From Pigmentiphaga sp. NML080357 (lineage in GTDB: Bacteria; Pseudomonadota; Gammaproteobacteria; Burkholderiales; Burkholderiaceae_B): a DNA stretch of 64,000 bases. Positions 8,701 to 17,400 of the stretch are shown here, one piece after another; position 1 is the stretch's first letter; each line of letters begins with the position of its first letter. The stretch is from positions 186,001 to 250,000 of the forward strand of contig NZ_NINW01000037.1 in assembly GCF_002188465.1 (NCBI RefSeq), given 5' to 3'. Made by a program: the position numbers and the translations under genes. Below the pieces are notes generated by a model. That model searched no databases. It worked only from the letters and a program-made list of their open reading frames with translations, and was not told where the DNA came from.

Positions 8701-8716
8701 ATCGTCGGATACCGAT
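8701..8716. promoter_or_regulatory. LysR-type T-N11-A box upstream of SDR gene
   Basis: Dyad ATCG..CGAT with inner TCGG-ATA-CCGA fits T-N11-A (T8702, A8714), about 30 bases before the SDR start in the LysR/SDR divergent gap. Confidence 0.4.
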
Positions 8717-8744
8717 CCGCCATGCACATCGAAGGAGCTGCATC

Positions 8745-9539
8745 ATGAGAATCGACCTTACCGGGAAGACCGCCCTCGTCACCGGCTCGACCGAGGGCAT
8801 CGGATATGCCATCGCCCAAGGACTGGCACGCGCCGGGGCCGCGGTGGTGCTCAACGGACGCAAGGCGCCAAGCGTGGAGCAGGCCGTTTCCCGGCTGCGG
8901 CAAGAGGTCCCGTCGGCCGGCGTGCGCGGCGTGGCCGCCGACCTGGGGTCGGCGCAAGGCTGCGATACGGTCGTGGCTGCCGTGCCCGACGTGGACATCC
9001 TGGTCAACAATGTCGGCATCTTCGGCCCTCGGGACTTCTTCGAGACGCCCGATGCCGAGTGGCAGACATTCTTCGACGTGAACGTCATGTCCGGCGTGCG
9101 GCTCTCGCGCGCCTACGTGCCCGGCATGGCGCGCCGCCTGTGGGGCCGCGTGCTGTTCGTATCATCGGAATCGGCGCTCAACATCCCCGCCGACATGATC
9201 CACTACGGCTTCACCAAGACCGCGGTCCTGTCGATCTCGCGCGGACTGGCCAAGCGCATGGCCGGCACGGGCGTGACGGTCAACGCCATCCTGCCCGGTC
9301 CGACGCTGTCTGAGGGCTTGCAGGAAATGCTGGAGGAAGAGCGCCGGTCCAGCGGCAAGCCGCTGGACCAGGTGGCGCGCGAATTCGTCATGAAAAACCG
9401 CCCCAGCTCCATCATCCAGCGCGCTGCCACGGTAGAGGAAGTGGCCAACATGGCCGTCTACGCCGCCTCGCCTCAGGCCTCGGCGACGACCGGCGCCGCG
9501 CTGCGGGTGGATGGCGGCGTGGTCGATACCATCGCCTAG
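8745..9539 (+). CDS. Short-chain dehydrogenase/reductase (SDR)
   Basis: 264 residues of a classical SDR: cofactor motif TGSTEGIG (residues 13-20), NNVG, catalytic Ser in LFVSSESALN and the YxxxK pair in HYGFTK, plus C-terminal TGAALRVDGG. It oxidises or reduces a hydroxyl/carbonyl using NAD(P); the GRK after the second beta strand (VVLNGRKAP) suggests NADPH preference (inference). Start ATG 8745 follows GAAGGAG by 8 bases. Probably controlled by the divergent LysR regulator. Substrate unknown. Confidence 0.9.
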   Translation: MRIDLTGKTALVTGSTEGIGYAIAQGLARAGAAVVLNGRKAPSVEQAVSRLRQEVPSAGVRGVAADLGSAQGCDTVVAAVPDVDILVNNVGIFGPRDFFETPDAEWQTFFDVNVMSGVRLSRAYVPGMARRLWGRVLFVSSESALNIPADMIHYGFTKTAVLSISRGLAKRMAGTGVTVNAILPGPTLSEGLQEMLEEERRSSGKPLDQVAREFVMKNRPSSIIQRAATVEEVANMAVYAASPQASATTGAALRVDGGVVDTIA

Positions 9540-9581
9540 AGCCTGTGCATACCCGGCCGGGCGGAAAACGGCCGCCGCGGG

Positions 9582-10484
9582 TCAGTCCTCGCCCAGTTCC
9601 GCGAACCGCCGCGCCAGGTGATCCACCAGTGCCCGGACCGCGGGCAGCAGGCCGCGACGGGACGCGAATACCGCGTGAATGATCTCCCGGCGCGGCGCCC
9701 AACCCGGAATGACGTGAACCAGTTCACCGCTCATGACCTGGTCACGCACCATCATGGATGGCAGTTGCACGACGCCCACCCCGGCCACCGCGGCGGCGCG
9801 CAAGGCGGGCATGCCGCGGGTAATGAGCCGAGGGCGGTGGCGCACGGCGGCGTGCGCGCCGCCGGGGCCTACCAGGTTCCAGACGTATTCCTGCTGCGGT
9901 ACGCCCAGCGCCATGCTGGGCAGTCCGGCCAGGTCGGCCGGCACTCGCGGGATGCCGTGCTTGAGCAGCTCGGGGCAGGCCACCAGGTATTGCCTGCGCT
10001 CGGACAGCACGCGCATGACAAGCCCGCTGTCCTCCAGCGGCGGCGGCCGCACGCGGATGGCGACGTCCACTCCCTCGCCGACCACATCCACGCGCCGGTT
10101 GGTTTCCTCCAGGTGGATCTCCACATGGGGATGCGCCACCATGAATTCGGCCACCATGTCGGCGACCAGGGTGTCCAGCAGAGCCACCGGGCAAGTCATG
10201 CGCACGATGCCGCGCGGCTCGGCATGCATGACCGCGATGGCCTCGTCGGCCGCTTCCGCCTCGACCAGCACGGCCTTGCAGTGGTTGTAGTAGGTCTGGC
10301 CGATTTCCGTGACAGCGAACCGGCGGGTCGAGCGCTGGATGAGCCGTACCCCCAGCCGGGTCTCCAACAGCGCCATACGGCGGCTGAGCTTGGACTTGGG
10401 AATGCCCAGGGCACGCCCGGCCGGGGCGAAGCCGCCGTGGTCCACCACCTGGACGTAGTAATAGAGGTCGTTGAGGTCTTGCAC
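9582..10484 (-). CDS. LysR-family transcriptional regulator
   Basis: 300 residues if started at GTG 10484 (GGGGA about 9 bases upstream), giving an N-terminus of MQDLNDLYYYVQVVDHGGFA that matches the family; the open frame continues to 10565 but would then overlap the pirin promoter. HTH GFAPAGRALGIPKSKLSRRMA, followed by the two-lobe effector domain (GIVRMTCPVALLDTLVADM, EGVDVAIRVRPP). Subgroup resembles AaeR/DmlR-like regulators. Divergent from pirin and a broken isochorismatase-type gene, the likely targets. Confidence 0.86.
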   Translation of the reverse strand: MQDLNDLYYYVQVVDHGGFAPAGRALGIPKSKLSRRMALLETRLGVRLIQRSTRRFAVTEIGQTYYNHCKAVLVEAEAADEAIAVMHAEPRGIVRMTCPVALLDTLVADMVAEFMVAHPHVEIHLEETNRRVDVVGEGVDVAIRVRPPPLEDSGLVMRVLSERRQYLVACPELLKHGIPRVPADLAGLPSMALGVPQQEYVWNLVGPGGAHAAVRHRPRLITRGMPALRAAAVAGVGVVQLPSMMVRDQVMSGELVHVIPGWAPRREIIHAVFASRRGLLPAVRALVDHLARRFAELGED

Positions 10485-10489
10485 GTCAT

Positions 10490-10507
10490 CGTTCCCCAAA
10501 TAGAACG
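10490..10507. promoter_or_regulatory. LysR-type box in lysR-pirin gap
   Basis: Perfect CGTTC/GAACG arms with an 8-base spacer, fitting T-N11-A (T10492, A10504). It overlaps the ribosome binding region of the LysR gene, consistent with autorepression and divergent activation of pirin. Confidence 0.5.
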
Positions 10508-10600
10508 CTGCATCTGAATTTTGCCACCTACCGCCGCTTTCGTCCCGTAGATATGCTTTATCCATCGGGCCTGAAACGCCCTGGCCATTCGGAGATCGTC

Positions 10601-11467
10601 ATGAAAAAGATTCTCGGCATCTACAGCGCCCCCCGGCCCCACTGGGTGGGAGACGGTTTTCCCGTGCGCTCGCTGTTCGGCTATGACGGCCTGGGCCGCC
10701 ACCTGAGCCCGTTCCTGCTGCTGGACCATGCTGCGCCGACGTCCTTCCCGCCCGCGGCGCAGCCCCGGGGCGTAGGCCGTCATCCTCACCGCGGCTTCGA
10801 AACGGTCACCATCGTCTACCAGGGCGAGGTGGAACATCGGGACTCCACCGGCGCCGGCGGCCTGATCGGCCCTGGAGACGTGCAGTGGATGACTGCCGCG
10901 GGCGGCATCCTGCACGAGGAATTCCATTCCCGCGCCTTCACCGAACGCGGCGGCACCATCGAGATGGTGCAGTTGTGGGTCAACCTGCCTGCGCGGGACA
11001 AGATGGGCGAACCGGGCTACCAGACCCTGCTCGATGCCGACATACCTTCCGTCGCGCTGCCGGGCGGAGCCGGCCGGGTACGTGTCATCGCCGGGGAATT
11101 CGAAGGCGCCAGGGGACCGGCGCGCACGCACACGCCCATCGACCTGCGGGATATCCGTATCGCGCAGGGCGGCATCGCCCGTTTCGATGCCACGGCGGGC
11201 CACACCCTGGCGCTGGTGGTACTGCACGGGACCGTGCTGGTGAACGGCGACGCGGTGGCGCGCGAAGGCCAACTGGTGCATTTCGAGCGCGCCGGCACCG
11301 GTGTCACGATCGAGGCCAACAATGACGCAACCGTGCTGTGGCTCGCCGGCGAGCCCATCGACGAGCCCGTGGTGGGTTACGGCCCCTTCGTGATGAATAC
11401 GAAGGCCGAGATCCAGCAGGCCATCGAGGACTACAACGCCGGCCGCTTCGAGCGGTCGGCCGCCTGA
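10601..11467 (+). CDS. Pirin family protein
   Basis: 288-residue bicupin. The pirin N-terminal cupin signature is complete: GRHPHRGFETVT (two metal histidines), GDVQWMTAAGGILHEE (third His and Glu ligands), then the C-terminal pirin domain with TLALVVLHGTVLVNG and WLAGEPIDEPVVGYGPFVMN. Bacterial pirins include quercetinases and redox-responsive regulators; the sequence does not decide which. Start ATG 10601 has GGAGA 7 bases upstream. Pairing with a YcaC-type isochorismatase gene immediately downstream is common, although that partner is broken here. Confidence 0.93.
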   Translation: MKKILGIYSAPRPHWVGDGFPVRSLFGYDGLGRHLSPFLLLDHAAPTSFPPAAQPRGVGRHPHRGFETVTIVYQGEVEHRDSTGAGGLIGPGDVQWMTAAGGILHEEFHSRAFTERGGTIEMVQLWVNLPARDKMGEPGYQTLLDADIPSVALPGGAGRVRVIAGEFEGARGPARTHTPIDLRDIRIAQGGIARFDATAGHTLALVVLHGTVLVNGDAVAREGQLVHFERAGTGVTIEANNDATVLWLAGEPIDEPVVGYGPFVMNTKAEIQQAIEDYNAGRFERSAA

Positions 11468-11577
11468 AAACAACCGGGCCTCGCCCGACGGGGTCCGCCG
11501 CCCACCTGCGGATCCCGATGACCGCCGAATTCTGTCTCCCGTCCAATCCGGACATCATCCGAACAGGAGTCCAACCA

Positions 11578-12085
11578 TGAGCCAACCCTACATCCGCCTC
11601 GACAAGGACAACGCCGCCGTACTGATGGTGGACCATCAGAGGACGGGCCCAACGGTCCCCTGGTGCCGGAGCTCAAAAAGCAGTTTCCGGATGCGCCGTA
11701 TATCGCGCGCCCCGGCAACATCAACGCCTGGGACAACGAGGACTTCGTGAAGGCGGTCAAGGCAACCGGCAGGAAGCAGCTCATCATCGCCGGCGTCGTC
11801 ACCGAAGTATGTGTAGCCTTCCCCGCGCTGTCGGCCATCGAAGAAGGCTTCGAGGTGTTCGTGATCACCGACGCGTCGGGCACCTTCAATGCCCTTGCCC
11901 GCGACGCGGCATGGGACCGCATGTCGCGCGCCGGGGCGCAACTGATGACCTGGTTCGGCGCCGCATGCGAACTACACCGCGATTGGCGCAATGACGTGGA
12001 AGGACTCGCCAACCTGTTCTCCAACCACATTCCCGACTACCGCAACCTGATCCATAGCCACAATGCGGTGAAGGCGTCGAAGTAA
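11578..12085 (+). pseudogene. Isochorismatase-family (YcaC-like) hydrolase, internal deletion and frameshift
   Basis: The start frame reads MSQPYIRLDKDNAAVLMVDH and then shifts: DGPNGPLVPELKKQFPDAPY and all later sequence (including GVVTEVCVAFPA with the catalytic Cys) continue in another frame to the stop at 12085. Compared with full-length YcaC (about 208 aa, from memory), about 39 codons between VDHQ and the EDGPNGP motif are missing; a deletion near 118 bases joined at CAGAG explains both the loss and the shift. The catalytic Asp remains in the first fragment and Cys in the second, so no active enzyme can be made. A GTG at 11663 could start only the C-terminal piece. Confidence 0.85.
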
Positions 12086-12094
12086 GGGGCTGTC

Positions 12095-12113
12095 GCCGGC
12101 ACACCGTGCCGGC
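12095..12113. terminator. Hairpin terminator-like element between convergent genes
   Basis: Perfect 8-bp stem GCCGGCAC/GTGCCGGC with a 3-base loop in the 33-base gap between the YcaC-like pseudogene and the tannase-like gene. No strong T-run on either side. Confidence 0.5.
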
Positions 12114-12118
12114 CTCCT

Positions 12119-13768
12119 TCACTCCGTCACGCACTCGAAACTGGCCGCGTCATTGACGGGGCCAGCGCCCTTGTACCTCGGCCATCCCGGGAACAGGCAC
12201 ATCGGCCTGGTGCGCGACGCGCCCGGGTTGGCGTCGATGGCCGTCAACACGCCTGGCGCGGTTCCCTGCTCCACCCAGCCGGTCAGCGCCCCCAGGGCAT
12301 CGTAGGTCGCGTTGAACGGCCCGAAGCCGTGGCCCAGGCCGGGAACGATGTAGAACCGTGCGAATCCGTCCACGGCGGCCTGGCCCTTCTGCGCCACCAG
12401 CTTGCGGTAGTAGACGACGGAATTGTGCGGGGTGATGAAATCGTCGGCGGTACCGTGGATCATGATCAGCTTGCCGCCCTTCTTCATGAACGGCCCGAGA
12501 TCCACGTCGGACACGTCCATGATGCCGCCCACTTCCTTGATCCGCGTGGCGTATGCCTTGGGATCGAGCGTCATCGGGTCGAAGTTGACGTCGCGGGTGA
12601 TGATGTACTTCGTGGTGGCGGCGCCGACCGAATAGAGCAGCGCCTCCTTGCCCGACAGCGGATTGGAAGGCTGGGGCACGCTGCCGTAGGAAGACACGTT
12701 GAACAGCGCGCCCTCCAGGATGGGCCAGCGCTCGAATCGCGTCATGCCGGCGATCTCGACGCCCGGCTCGTAGGGCGAAGCAATGGTTTCCACGCCGCTG
12801 ATCTGCGCGTCGGACAGGCAGGTATCGCCCGTGTCCCCGCCCCCGGGGCACCGGAGCGTACGGCGGACGCCGGCAATGCCGAAGGCCGCATCGCAGCCGG
12901 CCACGTCGCTGATGATGCCGTCTTTCGTGCCGTCCAGCGGATCGCATGCCGCATAGACCGCGTCGGTCAGCAGCTTGACCTTGGCGGCGTTCATCCAGTT
13001 GGCGCCGCCGTTGCCGTACATGGCGCGGCCCGCGTTCAGCGATCCCAGGTGCAGCATGGTCACGTTGTACGCAGGATAGTTCGACACGACGCCGTCGTAG
13101 TCCTCGGGATAGCGGGCCGCCGCGTCGAGCGCCTCGTGGCCGCCCTGCGAGGCCCCGATGAAATAGAAGCGCTCGGGCGCCACGCCATAGCGCGCCTTGA
13201 TCAGCGCCATCGCGACGTCGTGCGTCTTCTTGATGGACAACTGGCCGAAGTTCATCAATGCTTCGGCATTCAACGCGAACGACGCGTCGAACCCCGCACT
13301 GGACTTGTGCCCCCCGTCGCTGCCGAGCGTCACGTAACCCTGCGCCAGGGGAGCCTGGGATTCGGCCGGCTGCAGGGGATATTTGCCCAGTCCGGTGACC
13401 AGCGTACCGTTGAAGGCGCCGCCGCCCAGCTGCAGCGCCCGCTTGTTCCAGTTGGTGGGCAGGTTGACCTGGAACTCCAGGTTGGGCGCGGCAGGATCCA
13501 CGGGCATGACGATGCCCCGCACCGCGCAATACTCGCCGTTGGCGTTGCCTTGCGCGTCCGCCTTGACCAAAACGGCCGACTGCACGACCGCGCCCGAAGA
13601 AGGTTTGCCGATTTCGGCCTTGGAGATCATCCTGCCGTTCAGGTCGCTGCAGGACTGCTCGGCGGACGGCCCGGGAGGCGGCGGGTTCGGGGCCGGGTCG
13701 TCGCTGCCGCCGCAGGCGGCCAACGCAGCGAGCAGGAATGCCGGAAACGGGGCGCGACGAATCTCCAT
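12119..13768 (-). CDS. Tannase/feruloyl esterase-like lipoprotein
   Basis: 549 residues. Lipoprotein signal with lipobox LAAC (Cys19), then a Pro-rich spacer and an alpha/beta-hydrolase domain of the tannase/feruloyl esterase family: RALQLGGGAFNG, nucleophile motif FIGASQGGHEALDAAARYPEDYDG (S207), Asp in HGTADDFITP and His in PGLGHGFG. The family's hallmark Cys residues next to Ser and His (CS-D-HC) are replaced by Ala and Gly, so the usual disulfide between them is absent. Start ATG 13768 has GGAGGAG; a much longer open frame upstream is spurious. Last gene after exoprotein 1 and a sigma factor; it may act on a cell-surface or environmental ester (inference). Confidence 0.8.
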   Translation of the reverse strand: MEIRRAPFPAFLLAALAACGGSDDPAPNPPPPGPSAEQSCSDLNGRMISKAEIGKPSSGAVVQSAVLVKADAQGNANGEYCAVRGIVMPVDPAAPNLEFQVNLPTNWNKRALQLGGGAFNGTLVTGLGKYPLQPAESQAPLAQGYVTLGSDGGHKSSAGFDASFALNAEALMNFGQLSIKKTHDVAMALIKARYGVAPERFYFIGASQGGHEALDAAARYPEDYDGVVSNYPAYNVTMLHLGSLNAGRAMYGNGGANWMNAAKVKLLTDAVYAACDPLDGTKDGIISDVAGCDAAFGIAGVRRTLRCPGGGDTGDTCLSDAQISGVETIASPYEPGVEIAGMTRFERWPILEGALFNVSSYGSVPQPSNPLSGKEALLYSVGAATTKYIITRDVNFDPMTLDPKAYATRIKEVGGIMDVSDVDLGPFMKKGGKLIMIHGTADDFITPHNSVVYYRKLVAQKGQAAVDGFARFYIVPGLGHGFGPFNATYDALGALTGWVEQGTAPGVLTAIDANPGASRTRPMCLFPGWPRYKGAGPVNDAASFECVTE

Positions 13769-13889
13769 GATGTCTCCTCCGGGTGCGGGATTCTTGTCGT
13801 TCTCGCGCGCGTCGGCCGACACACGGCCATCGCGCGTGCATGGCGCCAACCATGCCCCAAATCGTTCACAAAGTAAACTAAAAAAAGCC

Positions 13890-14483
13890 CTACCAATAAG
13901 AAACGGATTGCTCGCGGCGCCCCGCCGGTGCCTCGGGCGCCGCCTCCATTTCGGTTGCGCATCGGCGTATTGCCTGGCGCAAGGCGGTGTCGACGTTGCG
14001 CAGCGACAACCCATGGCGCGCCGCCACTTCCCTGCGCGGCGACTCGTCGACGCACAGCGCGAACAGGATCGTCTGGTGCCGCCCCGGCAGGCGCCGGTAG
14101 GCCCGGTCCAAGGCCCGGACCGATGCGCGCGCGGCGGCGATGCGCTCGGGTCCCGGCGCATCATCCTGGATACCGTCGAGCGCATCGGCGTCCTCCCGTG
14201 ACCGGAGCGTCCGGCTGGCGCGCACCAGGTCGACGGCGGCATTGCACGCGACACGGAACACGTAACCTTCGGGGTTCTCCGGCTCTCGTACCAGCACGGC
14301 CCCGCCCAGCCGCAGCCAGGCCTCGTGCAGGCTCTCGCTGGCCAGGTCCGGGCAACCGAGCTGCCGGGTAAGGCGTTTGTGCAAGCCGGCATAGTTCCCG
14401 GCAAGGACATCCTGCAAGCGGCCGTGGCGGCCAGCCACGGCCGCCTTCAAGGCCGAAGCCTCCGAGCGGTCCGGAAAGCTCAT
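13890..14483 (-). CDS. ECF-type RNA polymerase sigma factor (third of the locus)
   Basis: 197 residues resembling FecI-like ECF sigma factors: region 2 (LASESLHEAWLRLGG, YVFRVACNAAVDLVRAS) and region 4 (RRLPGRHQTILFALCVDE, VAARHGLSLRNVDTALRQ). Its ATG 14483 lies 5 bases beyond the stop of giant exoprotein 1, and its ribosome binding site GTAGG overlaps that stop codon, so it is probably translated by coupling. No anti-sigma gene follows; the next gene, 121 bases on, encodes the tannase-like lipoprotein. Region 2 is somewhat degenerate compared with the two VreI-like factors in the window. Target unknown. Confidence 0.8.
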   Translation of the reverse strand: MSFPDRSEASALKAAVAGRHGRLQDVLAGNYAGLHKRLTRQLGCPDLASESLHEAWLRLGGAVLVREPENPEGYVFRVACNAAVDLVRASRTLRSREDADALDGIQDDAPGPERIAAARASVRALDRAYRRLPGRHQTILFALCVDESPRREVAARHGLSLRNVDTALRQAIRRCATEMEAAPEAPAGRREQSVSYW

Positions 14484-14488
14484 GTCGC

Positions 14489-17400
14489 CTACCTTTCCTG
14501 CATCAGCTGGTGCCGCTCGGCGGGCGTGAGACGGGCAAGCTGGCCGGCGTCGAAGTGCCGGCCAGCCCCGACGATCTGGATGTAGCTGGCCGGATCGCTG
14601 CCTCGCGCGCTGGTGGCGGGCTCATCGCCCATGGCTCCTTCCTGCCTGTCCGTGGCCGGAGCCGGTTCGCTGCCGAAGCCGAGTACCCTGACGGTGAACA
14701 CGGAGGGCAGGCTGTTGCGGGCGGCCTTGCGCTCCTGCTGCAACACCTCCTGCGCGGCGGCCGCGGCCTGCGACGCCGCGGCGCTGGCGGCAGTCAGCGC
14801 GCCCACGTTGACCGCCGCCACGGCGGGCAATCCGGTGACCTTGCCCTTTACCTGGATGTTCTCGGCATTGAGCACGTAGAGCGCGGCCACGTTCAGATTG
14901 CCCGCCACCCGTATGCCCGCGTCCCCGGCATTGACCGTTCCCACCGGAGCGACCAGGTCCACGTCGCCATCGCCCACGGTCCCGATGCCGCTGCCGCTCA
15001 TGTCGGAGCGCTCGCGCATTTCCGTGTTGCCGTCCTCGTCGGTCACGATGTCCGCCGACGAAGGCACCCTCACGGTCTTCGCGCCCCGCCCGGCGTCGAT
15101 GTCGCCCAGGGTGGACCAGACGATCTGGTCGCTGCCCTCGCGCGTGGCGGCGGGGACGAACGACAGGAGGCGCGAGCGGTTGACGGTCACATCGTCGCGG
15201 GCAAACACGTTGATGTGCCCCGAAGCCAACGTCACCAATCCATGACCCGGCGGAACAGTGGCGCCGAGCGCGGCGAGCTGCAAACCGCCTCCCGGCGTCA
15301 GCACGCTGATGTCGCCGCCGGCCATGGTGCGCAGCATCAGGTTGTTGGCGGCGATGTCTCCGCGCCAGCCGTCGCCGGGGAACAACGCCTCGATGGCCGC
15401 GTAGCCGCGGTTGTAGCCGCCGTTGCGCGGCAAGCCGTTCTCGCCGGGAAAATTCTGGTCGCGGCCGGCGTCGCGCAGCTCCAGGAGCAGCACCTGCCGC
15501 AGGAACTGTTGCCGGACCAGGGCCGGCAATTCCTGAAAACGCTCCCAGGCCGCGAGCGGAGCCAGCTCCTCGCCCGTCATCGCCTTCACGTAGGAAACCA
15601 GGCCCCGCCGGGTGGTCTTGCTCGTGCCGTCTTCGCGCGCCTCGGTGCCATCCGTCAGGTACAGCGGCAGTACCGTGCCGTCGGCCGCCGTCTGCGTCAG
15701 GTAGGACGGCATGCCGGCGACCTGGCCGGGGTTCAGGTAGGCATCGGCGAAGGCGTCGTAGGCCACATCCCCGTTGATGCCCGCCAGCGCGCTGATGCTC
15801 GCGCCTTGCGCGGGCAGGCCGCGTATGACCGCGTTGTTCAAGGGCCGGTTGTTGTCGTCGTAGCGGCCGACATTGCCGAGCGTCATAGCGCGCAGCTTGT
15901 TGGCATAGATGTCGCGGCCGGCCGACAGCACGAGCGCGCCCGGGCCCTGGACCTCGATGTGGTTGAAGTATTCCGATAGCGGCGTCCCCACTTCCAGGAT
16001 GTCGTTGCCGGCTTCCAGCAAGGTCACGTCCGACGGACGCAGGTTGCGCGCCAGCACGTGCAAGCCGCGGATGTCGCGGCCGGCGCGCACCCAGGTCTGC
16101 TCGCTGGCGATCAGGTTCAACCCGTCGATCGAGCCGCCGGCATAGATGCGGCTGGGGGCGTGGTCGTTCGCCAGGGGCAAGACTTCGGGGTTGGCCACGC
16201 TGTTGAAATAGGCGCTGCCCAATGGCAAGGAGGCAGTGCCGATCTCGTTGCGCAGCAGCGTCGCCATCCCGGTGATCAGATGCTCTTCGAACCCCACCGG
16301 CATCGCCGGAGAAGGAATCATTTCCGGCGTGGCGTAGGCCATGTACAGGCCCGGCTCGGCCAGCTGCAGGCGGTAGCCGTCGCGCGCATAGCGCAATGCG
16401 TCCGGCCTGCCGAAGCGCAGATCGGCCTGCGCCGCCAGCGTCACGTCGTTGTCGGTCGAGGGCATGACGTACAGCGGTCCCTGGATTTCCACACCGCCGT
16501 TCATGGCGACGATCTTCAATTGCGCGGGGTAGAGATTGCCGCCATACCCGATGAGATTGTCCTGATCCGTGGTATGGCTTTCCAGCGTGACGTCGCGGAA
16601 TGCGTAGTCGGCCTGGTTGACCAGCGAAATGCTGCCGCCCACCGAAACGAGATCCAGCGCGGTCGCGCCGGTGTAGCCGCTCATGTAGGCGCCACGGACG
16701 ATCTGCGGCAGGTCGCCGCTGCCGTCGCTACCGTAGCGCACCATCAAAGGGTCGACGACGGACTGGACCTGCAGGTTGCCCTGGGTGCGCACGCTCAAGG
16801 TCGCGTCGCCTACGGCGAGGATGGGCGAAAGCGGGAACACGTAGTCCCGGCCCCCGTCCCAGTCGGCAATGGTGACGGTGACCTCGTGCCCTGTGCCGGT
16901 TTCGCCCGCGCGGATGCGGCCGACGCCACGCGCCACGTAGTATTGCCCGCCGAGGATCGCGCCGCCCGCCTCGACCGTCAGCGCGCCGCCGTTGCGCGTC
17001 TCCATGACTCGCGCTTCGGTGGCGCTGCGGCCGCCGCGCATGCGCATGTTGGTCGGCAGCGCCACCACCAGGTTGGAGAGATCGCCGCCTGCATGGACCG
17101 ACACGTTTCCGCCGCCAAGCGCGCCCACGCCCTGCTGGAACATGCCATAGTCGATCCACCAGCTCGACTGCTCGGCCGGCCGCCGGATGGGTCCGTAGCT
17201 GCCGTCGGGCAGTTCGCCGTACTCGCCGCCGAGATAGTCGCCGAAATAGTGGTCCGCGTTGACGGCGCCCTGCCGGTTCAGCCATTGGACGAAACGCTGG
17301 CCGGATGGCTGGGCGGAGATTGCGCCCTGGGCGACGATATCGAGGTGTCCGCCTTCTACCCCATAGACCGCATCGGCCCGCGCCGTCGTGAAATCGTCCC

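Noticed and set aside
12119-14410. Tannase-like gene extended upstream to 763 codons
   Set aside because: The extra N-terminus is a shadow of the sigma factor gene; the lipoprotein signal and GGAGGAG site place the start at 13768.
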